56,076 bases of DNA from Candidatus Tepidifontimicrobium thermophilum. GTDB lineage: Bacteria > Sysuimicrobiota > Sysuimicrobiia > Sysuimicrobiales > Sysuimicrobiaceae. Positions 33,680 through 42,817 of this stretch are shown piece by piece; positions within the stretch are counted from its first letter, which is position 1, and every line of letters starts with the position of its first letter. The notes beneath the pieces were generated by a model. The model had not been told where the DNA came from. It worked only from the letters and a program-made list of their open reading frames with translations, and made no database searches. Location: assembly GCA_031296405.1 (NCBI GenBank), contig JAVKKH010000017.1, forward strand, positions 1-56,076. Direction: 5' to 3'. Made by a program: the position numbers and the translations under genes.

Positions 33680-35965
33680 ATGGCGCTCCGAGAGGAAGCC
33701 CTCGACTACCACGCCCGCGGCAGGCCCGGCAAGTTGGCGATCCACATCACCAAGCCCTTCGCCACGCAGCGAGACCTGTCCCTAGCGTACACGCCCGGGG
33801 TAGCGGAACCCGTGCGGGAGATCGCCCACGCCCCCCTGGAGGCGTACCGGTATACCGCCAAGGGCAACCTGGTGGGGGTGGTGTCCAACGGGACCGCGGT
33901 GCTGGGGCTGGGGAACGTGGGAGCCCTGGCCAGCAAGCCCGTCATGGAGGGCAAGGCGGTCCTGTTCAAGCGGTTCGCGGACGTGGACGTGTTCGACGTC
34001 GAGGTGGACACCACGGACCCGGAAGAGTTCGTCCGGGTGGTCCGGGCCATCGCGCCCACCTTCGGGGGGATCAACCTGGAGGACATCCGGGCGCCGGATT
34101 GTTTCTGGATCGAGCAGCGGCTGCGGGAGGAGCTGGACATCCCCGTGTTCCACGACGACCAGCACGGGACTGCCATCATCGCGGGCGCGGCCCTGCTGAA
34201 CGCCCTGGAACTGGTGGACAAGCGCATCGACGCCGTCCGGCTCGTCATCAGTGGCGCGGGGGCTTCCGCCATCGCCTGCGCGGAGTTCTTCCTGCTGCTG
34301 GGCATGCGGCGGGACCAGATCGTGTTGGTGGACACCAAGGGGGTCGTCTACCGGGGTCGCACGGACGGGATGAATCCCTACAAGGAGCGGTTCGCTGCAG
34401 ACACCCCGGCCCGGACCCTCGCGGAGGCCCTGGCGGGTGCGGACGTGTTCGTGGGCCTGTCGGCGCCCAACATCGTGACCGGCGAGATGCTGAAGACGAT
34501 GGCCGACCACCCCATCGTCTTCGCCCTGGCCAACCCGGACCCGGAGATCCCGTACGAGGAAGCCCGTGCTGCGCGGCCGGACGCCATCGTAGCCACCGGA
34601 CGGTCCGACTACCCGAACCAGGTGAACAACGTCCTGGGCTTCCCCTTCATCTTCCGGGGCGCCCTGGACGTGCGCGCCCGCGCCATCAACGAGGAGATGA
34701 AGCTGGCCGCGTGCCGGGCCCTGGCCGCCCTGGCCAAGCAGGAGGTGCCCGACTCCGTCCTGCGTGCCTACGGCCTGGAGAAGCTGGCCTTCGGGCCGGA
34801 CTACCTGATCCCCAAGCCCCTGGACCCGCGGGTCGCACTGTGGGTCGCGCCCGCGGTAGCGGAGGCCGCCATGCGTAGCGGGGTCGCCCGGCGGCACGTG
34901 GACCTGGAGGTCTACCGGGAGGAGCTGGCTCGGCGCCTGGTGCGCGGTCGCGAGGTGATGGGGGTGGTGTTCCAGAAGGCCCGGCGGGACCCCAAGCGCA
35001 TCGTCTTCAGCGAGGGCGAAGAGCCCAAAATCCTGCGCGCCGCGGCCATCGTGGCGCAGGAGGGGATCGCCACGCCCCTGCTCCTCGGCCGGGAGGCGGT
35101 GGTGCGGGCGCGCATGGAGGAGCTGCGGATCAACGGCGCCATCCAGGTGGTGGACCCCGACCGGTTCGACGGGCTCGAGGCGTACGCGCAGGAGCTGTAC
35201 CGGCTGCGCCAGCGAAAAGGGGTCACCCTCCGCGAGGCCCGCACCCTGATCCGCCAGCCCAACTACTTCGGGGCCATGATGGTGCGCAGGGGGGATGCGG
35301 ACGGGTTCGTGGCGGGGCTCACCTACCACTACCCGGACGTGATCCGGCCCGCTCTCCAGGTCATCGGCCCGGGGCCGGGGGTCAGCCGCGTGGCGGGCCT
35401 GTACCTCATGATCCTGGACGGCCGGCCGTACCTCTTCACGGACCCCACGGTGAACATCGACCCCACCGAGGAGGAACTGGCGGAGATCGCCATCATGGCT
35501 GCGGACAAGGCCCGGGAGTTCGACCTGGAGCCCCGGGTGGCCATGATCTCCTTCTCCAACTTCGGGTCCACCCGCCACCCCCGGTCCGACAAGGTGGCCC
35601 GGGCCACGGAACTGGTGAAGGAGGCCCGCCCGGACCTCATGGTGGACGGCGAGATGATGGCGGACGTGGCCCTTTCCCCGGAGCTTCGGGCGGAGGACTA
35701 CCCGTTCTCCGCCCTGGTGGGCGAGGCCAACGTGCTGGTGTTCCCGAGCCTGGAGGCCGCCAACGTGGCCTACAAGCTGGTCCAGCGCCTAGGAGGAGCT
35801 GTCGCGGTGGGGCCCATCCTCATGGGGATGGCGAAGCCGGTGCACGTGCTCAGCCGCGGTGCGGAAGTGAGCGACGTGGTGAACATCACGGCCATTGCCG
35901 TGGTGGACGCCCAGACCCCGAGGAAACCGGTGGGCGTCCGCTCGCTGTCCGGGGTCCGGCTGTGA
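33680..35965 (+). CDS. maeB: NADP-type malic enzyme fused to a phosphotransacetylase-like domain
   Basis: 761 residues. The first ~430 are malic enzyme, which converts malate to pyruvate and CO2: [40 protein letters not shown] [24 protein letters not shown], and the NAD(P) fold [15 protein letters not shown]. The last ~320 residues resemble phosphate acetyltransferase ([55 protein letters not shown]) and in MaeB proteins usually act in acetyl-CoA regulation rather than catalysis. GGAGGTCACGCC precedes ATG. It diverges from glpP. Confidence 0.94.
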   Translation: MALREEALDYHARGRPGKLAIHITKPFATQRDLSLAYTPGVAEPVREIAHAPLEAYRYTAKGNLVGVVSNGTAVLGLGNVGALASKPVMEGKAVLFKRFADVDVFDVEVDTTDPEEFVRVVRAIAPTFGGINLEDIRAPDCFWIEQRLREELDIPVFHDDQHGTAIIAGAALLNALELVDKRIDAVRLVISGAGASAIACAEFFLLLGMRRDQIVLVDTKGVVYRGRTDGMNPYKERFAADTPARTLAEALAGADVFVGLSAPNIVTGEMLKTMADHPIVFALANPDPEIPYEEARAARPDAIVATGRSDYPNQVNNVLGFPFIFRGALDVRARAINEEMKLAACRALAALAKQEVPDSVLRAYGLEKLAFGPDYLIPKPLDPRVALWVAPAVAEAAMRSGVARRHVDLEVYREELARRLVRGREVMGVVFQKARRDPKRIVFSEGEEPKILRAAAIVAQEGIATPLLLGREAVVRARMEELRINGAIQVVDPDRFDGLEAYAQELYRLRQRKGVTLREARTLIRQPNYFGAMMVRRGDADGFVAGLTYHYPDVIRPALQVIGPGPGVSRVAGLYLMILDGRPYLFTDPTVNIDPTEEELAEIAIMAADKAREFDLEPRVAMISFSNFGSTRHPRSDKVARATELVKEARPDLMVDGEMMADVALSPELRAEDYPFSALVGEANVLVFPSLEAANVAYKLVQRLGGAVAVGPILMGMAKPVHVLSRGAEVSDVVNITAIAVVDAQTPRKPVGVRSLSGVRL

Positions 35966-35968
35966 GGG

Positions 35969-36544
35969 CTACTCCTTCTTGCGCTTGGCCCGCTCCACGT
36001 AGGTGCTGGTGGCCACCTCCACCCGCACCCACTCCCCGGGCGCGATGAAGGGGGGCACGAGGATCACCAGGCCGTTCTCCAGCCGCGCCTCCTTCCACAC
36101 GTTCTCGTTCCCCACGGAGCGCGTGGGCGGCGCGGTCTCCACCACCTGCAGCTCCACCACGTCCGGAAAGACCACGCCCACCGCTTGACCCTCCGAGAAC
36201 TCTACGGGAACCGTGCTCCCCTCCGTGAGGTAGGCGGCGGCCGGGCCCAGCCGCTCGTTGTCAATGGACACCTGCTCGAAGGTCTCGCTGTCCATGAAGT
36301 GGGTGGCCTCCGCGTCGCGGTACAGCACCTGCATGGGGCGCCGCTCCAGCTGGACGTCCTCCACGGTCTCGTCGGCGCGGAAGCGCACCTCGCGGACCGC
36401 GCCGGTGTGCAGGTTGCGGAGCTTCGCGTGGGTCACCCCACCCATCTGCCCGCCTCCTGCGTGGTAGGACGCCGTCACGACCTTGTACAGCTCCCCTCCG
36501 ACCCGGATGGCCATCCCGCTGCGGAGTTCGGACGCCACCACCAT
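35969..36544 (-). CDS. efp: Elongation factor P, with glutamine at the modification-loop tip
   Basis: 191-residue three-domain translation factor that relieves ribosome stalling at proline runs. Domain I has ELRSGMAIRVGGELYKVV, domain II VQYLY-like MQVLYRDAEATHFMDSETFEQV, and domain III VVELQVVETAPPTRSV then VILVPPFIAPGEWVRVEV. The tip loop reads YHAGGGQMGGVTHAKL, with Gln33 where most EF-P proteins carry the modified lysine or arginine. ATG follows GGGAGGAGCGGAC. It lies tail to tail with maeB, 3 bases apart, and 53 bases downstream of the SAF oxidoreductase. Confidence 0.92.
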   Translation of the reverse strand: MVVASELRSGMAIRVGGELYKVVTASYHAGGGQMGGVTHAKLRNLHTGAVREVRFRADETVEDVQLERRPMQVLYRDAEATHFMDSETFEQVSIDNERLGPAAAYLTEGSTVPVEFSEGQAVGVVFPDVVELQVVETAPPTRSVGNENVWKEARLENGLVILVPPFIAPGEWVRVEVATSTYVERAKRKKE

Positions 36545-36597
36545 GTCCGCTCCTCCCGCCCGCGCCTCCACGCTCTAGTATAGGCAGGCGGGCCCCT

Positions 36598-37965
36598 TCA
36601 CGGGGACTCAGACCCGCGGAGCTGGATCCAGAGGCTCGCGACTTCCTGCGTCCTGTCCAGCTCCACGTCTGCCAGCCGCACCACGGAGCCCCGGGCCACC
36701 GGGGATCGTACCCGTACCCGGTGCGCCAGCCCCACGGGCAGGGCGTCGAGCCCGTCTGCCTCCTGCGCGGGCAGGAGCTTACCGAACACCGTGTAGCCTC
36801 CCTCCCCGTCCAGGACGTCCCCTGGCCTCAGGTCCCTCTTGGCTACCGCTACCACCTCCGCCAGCCGCTCCGCGGGCTGGCCCGTGGCTTCCCCCCGCAG
36901 CACCGCCCGGGCTACGCTCACGCCGACCTCCAGGCCCACCCAGTGCGTCGGGCGGTACAGGGCCGCGTACGTTCCTGAGGAGTCGGTCCGGATCCCGTAC
37001 TCGGAGAAGCAACGTGCCACGTAGTCGGAACCCGCCCGCACCACGACGAACACACCCCACCGCAGGTCGCCGGGGACCGGGCTGCCGTCCGGGTTGAGGC
37101 TGGACACCACCTCCAACGTGCCCGCCCGCTCCAGGATCCCGCCCGCGTCCCGCGGCTTGCAGACCTCCGCCAGGCCGTCCACCCCGCAGGCCGGAAACTG
37201 CAGGCCCCCGCTCTGCGGTACGAGTCCCGTAGCGTTGGCCACCGCCGCCATCTCGATGGCGGACTTGGTGCCGTCCAGAAAGGAGGTGAACATGCGGGCG
37301 TTGTAGTCGCCGGCCGCCACCATCTCCGGAGTGAACCCGTAGTGCTCCCACACCTGGTCAGGGGTGACGAAGGAGTAGCCGGGCAGGTAGCGCGTACCCT
37401 TTCCCGCGCAGACGACCTCGAACCCGCAGATCCGGGCCCAGTCCACCAGCTCGCAGATCAGCGCCGGCTGATCCCCGTACGCCAGGGTGTAGACCACTCC
37501 CTGCTCCCGAGCCCGCTGCGCCAGCAGCGGCCCCACCAGCACGTCCGCCTCCACGGTGGCCATGACCACGTGCCGGCCCGCGCGGATGCCCTCCAGGGCG
37601 TGCCGGACGGCGGCCGCGGGAGAGCCCGTGGCTTCCACCAGCACGTCCAGGGCGGGCGCCGAGATCAGCGCCTGAGCGTCGTCGGTCACCCACGTCGTCC
37701 CCTGCCGCAGCGCCGTGGCCGGGTCCGGTGCGGAGAACCGTTCCTCTGGCCAGCCTGCGCGCCTCAGGCTCTCTCTGGCCCTGTCCGGCCACAGGTCGCA
37801 GACGCCCAGCACCTGCAGCCCCGGGGTGTGCAGGGCCTGGGCGAGGAACATGGTCCCGAACTTTCCGCTGCCCACGAGTCCGACCCGTACCGGCCTGCCC
37901 TGCTCCGCCCGGCGGGCTAACTCGGCGGCGAGCCCGCCAAACCCTGGGTCCCGTTCTCTCACCAT
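36598..37965 (-). CDS. SAF-domain oxidoreductase, homoserine-dehydrogenase-like (COG4091 type)
   Basis: 455-residue cytoplasmic protein. N-terminal Rossmann fold VRVGLVGSGKFGTMFLAQAL (from residue 26), then a homoserine-dehydrogenase-like catalytic region with LDVLVEATGSPAAAV, GRHVVMATVEADVLVGPLL and TLAYGDQPALICELVDWAR. The last ~80 residues form an SAF domain (KRDLRPGDVLDGEGGYTVFGKLLPA), the fold found in antifreeze-like and altronate enzymes. The family is linked to rare sugar-acid or branched metabolite pathways; the actual substrate is unknown. ATG with GGAGGAC upstream. It precedes efp in the same direction. Confidence 0.82.
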   Translation of the reverse strand: MVRERDPGFGGLAAELARRAEQGRPVRVGLVGSGKFGTMFLAQALHTPGLQVLGVCDLWPDRARESLRRAGWPEERFSAPDPATALRQGTTWVTDDAQALISAPALDVLVEATGSPAAAVRHALEGIRAGRHVVMATVEADVLVGPLLAQRAREQGVVYTLAYGDQPALICELVDWARICGFEVVCAGKGTRYLPGYSFVTPDQVWEHYGFTPEMVAAGDYNARMFTSFLDGTKSAIEMAAVANATGLVPQSGGLQFPACGVDGLAEVCKPRDAGGILERAGTLEVVSSLNPDGSPVPGDLRWGVFVVVRAGSDYVARCFSEYGIRTDSSGTYAALYRPTHWVGLEVGVSVARAVLRGEATGQPAERLAEVVAVAKRDLRPGDVLDGEGGYTVFGKLLPAQEADGLDALPVGLAHRVRVRSPVARGSVVRLADVELDRTQEVASLWIQLRGSESP

Positions 37966-38073
37966 GGCGTCCTCCGTCCTTCACCTGGCCTCGGCAGGGA
38001 AGTTGTGACCCCGCGTGGTACCATCTTGACCGTCACGGACAGGGAAGAAAAACGGGGAAGAGGGAGGGCTGGC

Positions 38074-39672
38074 ATGAGGCGTTACGGGTTGCCCGGACTG
38101 GTGGTGGCCGCGCTGCTCGCGGCCCTGGTGGCGGGGGCCGACGGCCCGGTGGGAGCCCAGTCGGTCCCGCGGCAACTGCGCGTCGCCATCGGCATCGACG
38201 CGGACCGCCTGGACCCGGCTGAACAGACCACCACGACCATCGCCAACATCGTGGACTACATGTTCGAGACCCTGGTGGACCTGCACCCCACCAAGCAGCA
38301 GATCGTGCCCCGGCTGGCGACCCGGTGGCAGGTCTCCCGGGACGGCCTCACCTACACCTTCACCCTGCGCCGCGGGGTACGTTTCCACGACGGCACGCCG
38401 CTCAACGCGGAGGCGGTCAAGTTCAGCCTGGAACGGCTGAAGGACCCCAGGGTGGCCATGGCCCTCCGGTTCCTCGTCCAGCCCGTACAGTCTGTGGAGG
38501 CCGTGGGCGAGGACACCGTCCGGATCCGCCTGAACAAGGTCACCCCTACCTTCCTTTCGGACCTGTCCACCACACAGTTTGCCATCGTCTCTCCCACCGC
38601 AGTGCAGCGGGCGGGAGACCGCTGGCGGTCGGCACCGGTGGGGGGTGGCACGGGCCCGTACATGTTCAAGGAGTGGCGTCGCGGGGACTCCATCCTTCTG
38701 GAGCGCAACCCCAACTACTGGGGCAAGAAGCCCCTGTTTGATGAGATCCTGTTCCGGGTCGTCCCGGACGCCGGCACGCGCCTCACCCAGGTCCTGGCCG
38801 GGGACGTGCACCAAGCTATGCTGCCCCCGGCGCCGGACGTCAAGGGTCTGCGGCGCAACCCCCAGGTGAAGGTGGTGGAAGCGCCCAGCGACCGGGTGAT
38901 CTTCGTGGCCATGAACACCCAGTGGGGCCCCTTCAAGGACGTCCGGGTCCGGCAGGCCATGAACTACGCGGTCAACAAGAAGGCGATTCTGGCCAGCGTG
39001 CTGTTCGACCTGGGTACGGTGTCCGACTCGCCCTGCCCGCCCATGATGTTCGGCTACCACAAGGTGCGGGACGGCGGCTGGCCCTTCAGCCCCACCCGGG
39101 CCAAGGAGCTCCTGGCGCAGGCGGGCTACCGGGACGGGTTCGAGGTGAACTTCTTCACGCCCACGGGGCGGTACATCCAGGACTTCCAGTTCGCGCAGGC
39201 CATCGCGGGCCAGCTCCGCAACGTGGGCGTCCGGGCCAACGTCACCACCATGGACTGGCCGAGCTACGTGGCCATGATCCAGACGCCCCTGGAAAGGACG
39301 CGGATCCAGATGCTCGTGCTGGGCTGGGCGTGGCCGGTGCTGGACTGCGACGGGGTCCTGTACGGTCAGTTCCACTCCTCCAGTCACCCGCCGCGCGGCC
39401 TGGGTCCCGCCTTTTACAGCAACCCGCGGGTGGACCAGCTCCTGGACCAGCAGCGGCAGGAGGCCAACGTGGAACGCCGGAAGGCCCTCCTCAAGGAAGC
39501 ACAGGAGGTCATCTGGAACGACGCCCCGTGGATCTGGTTGTGGAGCCAGAAGTGGTACGTGGTGACCACCCGGAACCTGGACGGTGTGCTCATCCACCCC
39601 ATCGAGAAGTGGACGGCCCTGTGCGAGCCCCAGGAGCCGGCGGTAGGCCACCACTGCGTGAACTGGAGGTGA
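38074..39672 (+). CDS. Peptide-type ABC solute-binding protein (DppA/OppA family)
   Basis: 532-residue family-5 binding protein. Signal peptide MRRYGLPGLVVAALLAALVAG, cleavage near VGAQS. Cues: QLRVAIGIDADRLDPAE, VPRLATRWQVSRDGLTYTFTLR, GVRFHDGTPLNAEAVKFSLER and WRRGDSILLERNPNYWG. The class binds di/oligopeptides, nickel complexes, glutathione or some sugars. I chose ATG at 38074 (GGGAGGG upstream); a GTG at 38005 extends the frame. The two permeases follow. No DppD/DppF ATPases occur in the window. Confidence 0.92.
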   Translation: MRRYGLPGLVVAALLAALVAGADGPVGAQSVPRQLRVAIGIDADRLDPAEQTTTTIANIVDYMFETLVDLHPTKQQIVPRLATRWQVSRDGLTYTFTLRRGVRFHDGTPLNAEAVKFSLERLKDPRVAMALRFLVQPVQSVEAVGEDTVRIRLNKVTPTFLSDLSTTQFAIVSPTAVQRAGDRWRSAPVGGGTGPYMFKEWRRGDSILLERNPNYWGKKPLFDEILFRVVPDAGTRLTQVLAGDVHQAMLPPAPDVKGLRRNPQVKVVEAPSDRVIFVAMNTQWGPFKDVRVRQAMNYAVNKKAILASVLFDLGTVSDSPCPPMMFGYHKVRDGGWPFSPTRAKELLAQAGYRDGFEVNFFTPTGRYIQDFQFAQAIAGQLRNVGVRANVTTMDWPSYVAMIQTPLERTRIQMLVLGWAWPVLDCDGVLYGQFHSSSHPPRGLGPAFYSNPRVDQLLDQQRQEANVERRKALLKEAQEVIWNDAPWIWLWSQKWYVVTTRNLDGVLIHPIEKWTALCEPQEPAVGHHCVNWR

Positions 39673-39686
39673 CGGCGTAGCCTGCT

Positions 39687-40607
39687 TTGGGGGCGTACGT
39701 CCTCCGCCGGTTGGCCCTGGCGGTCCCGACCCTGGTCGGGGTCACGGTGGTGGTGTTCGCCCTCATCCGGCTGGTACCGGGCGACCCCGCGCGGCTCGTG
39801 CTGGGCCTGCAGGCCTCGGAGGAGGAAGTCCAGCGCCTGAGGGTCGAGCTGGGGCTGGACCAACCGTTGCCGGTGCAGTACGCGCGGTTCCTCGGGCGGC
39901 TCGTCCAGGGTGACCTGGGCAGGTCGGTGGTCACCGGCGAGCCGGTCACCCGGGAGATCGCTGCGCGGCTGCCGGCCACGGTCCAGCTGGCGGTGGCCAG
40001 CACCCTGCTGGCCACCGCCGCCGGGATGGTCGCGGGCGTGATCTCCGCCACCCGACAGTACTCGTGGGTGGACTACCTCGTGATGACCGTGGCCCTGTTC
40101 GGCATCTCCCTGCCGGTTTTCTGGCTGGGGCTCATGCTGATGCTGCTGTTCAGCGTGCACCTCCGCTGGCTGCCCGCGGGAGGGTACGGGACGCCCGCGC
40201 ACTTGGTCCTGCCCACGATAACCCTGGCGGCGTTCTCCGTGGCCATCATCGCCCGCATGACCCGCAGCAGTCTCCTGGAGGTGCTGCACCAGGACTACGT
40301 CCGCACCGCGTGGGCCAAGGGCCTGGGCGCGCGGGCGGTGGTCCTGCGCCACGCCCTGAAGAACGCCCTGATCCCGGTGGTGACCGTCATCGGGCTGCAG
40401 TTCGGAGGCCTGCTGGGAGGGGCCATCCTCACGGAGACGGTGTTCGCCTGGCCGGGGATGGGCCGGCTCCTGGTGGGGGCCATCGTGGCCCGCGACTACC
40501 CCGTGGTCCAGGGCGCGGTCCTGGTGTTCGCCGCCCTGTTCACCCTGGTCAACTTGGCGGTGGACGTGCTGTACGCGTATGTGGACCCGCGCATCCACTA
40601 CGGTTAG
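39687..40607 (+). CDS. Peptide ABC permease, DppB type
   Basis: 306-residue inner-membrane permease, six helices. It starts YVLRRLALAVPTLVGVTVVVFALIRLVPGDP, the DppB/OppB opening. The substrate-loop region has LGLDQPLPVQYARFLGRLVQGDLGRS, and the EAA-like loop is VLHQDYVRTAWAKGLGARAVVLRHALKNALIPVV. TTG start at 39687, 14 bases after the binding-protein stop; GTG further in is possible. Confidence 0.92.
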   Translation: MGAYVLRRLALAVPTLVGVTVVVFALIRLVPGDPARLVLGLQASEEEVQRLRVELGLDQPLPVQYARFLGRLVQGDLGRSVVTGEPVTREIAARLPATVQLAVASTLLATAAGMVAGVISATRQYSWVDYLVMTVALFGISLPVFWLGLMLMLLFSVHLRWLPAGGYGTPAHLVLPTITLAAFSVAIIARMTRSSLLEVLHQDYVRTAWAKGLGARAVVLRHALKNALIPVVTVIGLQFGGLLGGAILTETVFAWPGMGRLLVGAIVARDYPVVQGAVLVFAALFTLVNLAVDVLYAYVDPRIHYG

Positions 40608-41472
40608 CTGGGCCGGCCCCCGCGAGGCAGCCCGTACCCCGCCCACGGTGTGGCGGCGGCTGCGCCGGCACCGCACCGCGGTGGCCGGCTTGGCCGTCCT
40701 GGCCACGCTCCTGTTCGTGGCCGCGGCGGCGCCTTTGCTGTTCCCCGAGGACCCCACGGAGCCGCGGTTCGAGCGGGTCCTGCGGCCGCCCTCGCCGGAA
40801 CACCCCCTGGGTACGGACAACCTCGGCCGTGACCTGCTGGCCCGGATCGCCTACGGGGGCCGCGTTTCCTTTGTCATCGGCGTGCTGGCGGTGAGCTTCA
40901 GCGCGCTGGTGGGAGTGCCGGTGGGACTGCTGTCGGGCTACTACGGCGGGAAGTTCGACCTGGTGGTCCAGCGCCTCGTGGACCTGCTTCTGGCCTTCCC
41001 GGGATTCCTTCTCGCCCTGACGTTGGTCGCCGTGTTGGGGGTCGGGGTGACCAACGTGGTGGTGGCCGTGGGCCTTGCTTCCGCCCCCGTGTACGTCCGG
41101 CTGGTCCGCGGGGTGGCCCTGTCGGTACGCAACCAGACTTTCGTGGAAGCCGCGAGGGCCCTGGGCGCTTCGGACCGCCGGATCCTGTTCCGCCACGTGC
41201 TGCCGAACTGTACCGCACCCGTGATCGTGCAGTCCACCCTCCAGCTGGGCACCGCGATCCTCACCGCTGCCGGGCTGGGCTTCCTGGGGCTGGGCGTAAA
41301 ACCGCCCACACCCGAGTGGGGGACGATGTTGGGAGAGGGCCAGACGTACCTTTTCTCCTCCTGGTACATGGCCACGTTTCCGGGCCTGGCGATCTTCCTG
41401 ACCGTGTTGGCCTTCAACCTCCTGGGGGACGGCTTGCGGGACGCCCTGGATCCCCGGATGAAACTGGCGTAG
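40579..41472 (+). CDS. Peptide ABC permease, DppC type
   Basis: 297-residue partner permease. It has the characteristic RRHRTAVAGLAVLATLLFVAAAAPLLFP first helix, the HPLGTDNLGRDLLARIAYGGRVSF motif of DppC, and the EAA loop FVEAARALGASDRRILFRHVLPN. Start uncertain: ATG at 40579 overlaps the previous gene by 29 bases, while GTG at 40648 would give a protein beginning MWRRLRRH. Followed after 11 bases by the creatininase-family gene, so all four are probably one operon. Confidence 0.9.
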   Translation: MWTRASTTVSWAGPREAARTPPTVWRRLRRHRTAVAGLAVLATLLFVAAAAPLLFPEDPTEPRFERVLRPPSPEHPLGTDNLGRDLLARIAYGGRVSFVIGVLAVSFSALVGVPVGLLSGYYGGKFDLVVQRLVDLLLAFPGFLLALTLVAVLGVGVTNVVVAVGLASAPVYVRLVRGVALSVRNQTFVEAARALGASDRRILFRHVLPNCTAPVIVQSTLQLGTAILTAAGLGFLGLGVKPPTPEWGTMLGEGQTYLFSSWYMATFPGLAIFLTVLAFNLLGDGLRDALDPRMKLA

Positions 41473-41483
41473 GAGAGTCGCCG

Positions 41484-42248
41484 ATGAGCGGGAGCGTACG
41501 GCTCGAGGACATGACCTGGCCCGAGGTTCAGGCAGCTCTACAGGCTGGCGTACGGACCGTGGTGGTGGTCGCTGCCTCCACCGAGCAGCACGGGCCCCAC
41601 CTGCCCCTGAGCACCGACGCCCTGATCGCGGAAGCCGTGGGCGAGCGGGTGGCCCGTCGGCTGGGAGCCTTGGTGGCGCCGGTGATCCGTCCGGGGTGCT
41701 CCGACCACCACCTGGCCTTCCCCGGCAGTCTTTCGGTCTCGCCTGGGCTCCTGGTCGAACTGCTGGCCAGCTACGTGCGGTGTCTGGTGCCCTACGGCTT
41801 CGACACCTTCGTGCTGCTCTCTTCCCACGGTGGCAACTTCCGGCCCTTGGAGGACGCCGCCCGGAGGCTCCGGGACGAGTACGGGCCGAGGGGCGTCCGG
41901 GTGGTGGCGGTGGCGGGAGACGCGGCGCTGGTGGACATGATGCGGGAGATGGTGGACGTAGCCGCGGGCCTGGGAGCGCCCCAGGACGTGGACGCCATCC
42001 ACGCGGACGCCTGCGAGACATCCATCGTGATGCACCTGCGGCCCGACCTCGTGCGCGCCGACCGGATCGAGCCGGGTTTCACCGGAAGGCTCGACCTGGA
42101 CACCCTCTTCCACGAGGGGCTGCGGGCCGTCACGGCCAACGGAGTCCTGGGCGACCCCCGGCGTTCGAGCGCCGAGATCGGCGCTGCAGTCCTGGACCGT
42201 CTGGTGGACCACCTGGTGGACCGGGTCCGCGCGCAGCTGGGTACCTGA
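41484..42248 (+). CDS. Creatininase-family amidohydrolase
   Basis: 254-residue metal-dependent cyclic-amide or formamide hydrolase. Metal-binding residues appear in STEQHGPHLPLSTD (Glu34, His36, Asp45), LLSSHGGNFRPL, and the later DACETSIVMHL glutamate. The family includes creatininase, 2-amino-5-formylamino pyrimidine deformylase and mycofactocin MftE. No creatine genes occur nearby, so the substrate is probably another amide delivered by the upstream importer. ATG with GGAGAG upstream. Confidence 0.88.
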   Translation: MSGSVRLEDMTWPEVQAALQAGVRTVVVVAASTEQHGPHLPLSTDALIAEAVGERVARRLGALVAPVIRPGCSDHHLAFPGSLSVSPGLLVELLASYVRCLVPYGFDTFVLLSSHGGNFRPLEDAARRLRDEYGPRGVRVVAVAGDAALVDMMREMVDVAAGLGAPQDVDAIHADACETSIVMHLRPDLVRADRIEPGFTGRLDLDTLFHEGLRAVTANGVLGDPRRSSAEIGAAVLDRLVDHLVDRVRAQLGT

Positions 42249-42266
42249 CTTCTCCACAGCGAGAAG

Positions 42267-42290
42267 GCGTGGCGATGCCACGCTTCTTGC
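42267..42290. terminator. Bidirectional hairpin terminator
   Basis: GCGTGGC (42267-42273) and GCCACGC (42277-42283) form a 7-bp stem with a 3-base loop, followed by TTCTTG on the plus strand and by CTTCTC on the minus strand. It lies between convergent genes. The T-runs are weak. Confidence 0.6.
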
Positions 42291-42304
42291 CGCAGGGCGG
42301 ATCT

Positions 42305-42733
42305 TCAGCCAACCGCCCGTGGGAACTCCGTGTCCACCCTCCGGGCGGCGTTCACCAGCTCCCTGGCGGCGGTCAGGTAACCCGAGAGGGCTCCCACGTT
42401 GCCCTTGAGGATCTTCAGTTTGCCGCGCATCACGGCCGCCAGCGGGTCCAGCTCGCCTTCCAGGACCTGCTTCCACGTCTCAGCCTCGGCGCTGATCACG
42501 TAGGGAGCACGTTGGAAGTCGTCCTCCGTCGCCACTCTCGCGTCGCGGCACTCGCCGCGGTAGAGGTCAAGAAGGATCGCCCGATTCTCCTCGATGCCCA
42601 GGGACGGGTCGGCCTCCAGGACCAGGACGAGCGGCCACTCCCAGCTGCGGGCAGCCTCCCGGTAGTTGGGGGTGGCGTTGATTCGCTCCTGGTAGGCCTT
42701 GGCCCACTCCGCCGAGAAAGCCTCGTATGCCAT
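42305..42733 (-). CDS. SCP2 sterol-carrier-like protein
   Basis: 142-residue cytoplasmic protein with the SCP2 fold. Cues: AKAYQERINATPNYREAARSWEWPL, VISAEAETWKQVLEGELDPLAAVMRGKLKILKGNV, and a final TAARELVNAARRVDTEF. Family members bind lipid or acyl groups. It is transcribed after the thiamine-diphosphate enzyme at 42818, 84 bases downstream of that gene's stop. A role with 2-hydroxyacyl-CoA type substrates is only a guess. Confidence 0.82.
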   Translation of the reverse strand: MAYEAFSAEWAKAYQERINATPNYREAARSWEWPLVLVLEADPSLGIEENRAILLDLYRGECRDARVATEDDFQRAPYVISAEAETWKQVLEGELDPLAAVMRGKLKILKGNVGALSGYLTAARELVNAARRVDTEFPRAVG

Positions 42734-42817
42734 GGGGCCCTCCCTCCTGTCCGCCTGACGCCATGCTAGGACCTTCAGCGGCCAAGGACGGAGCCATCTG
42801 TTCTTGAAGAGCGCGGA

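Noticed and set aside
38016..38024. TGgTACCAT as a promoter for the peptide-importer operon
   Set aside because: Only four of six -10 bases match and no -35 is visible; too weak to list.
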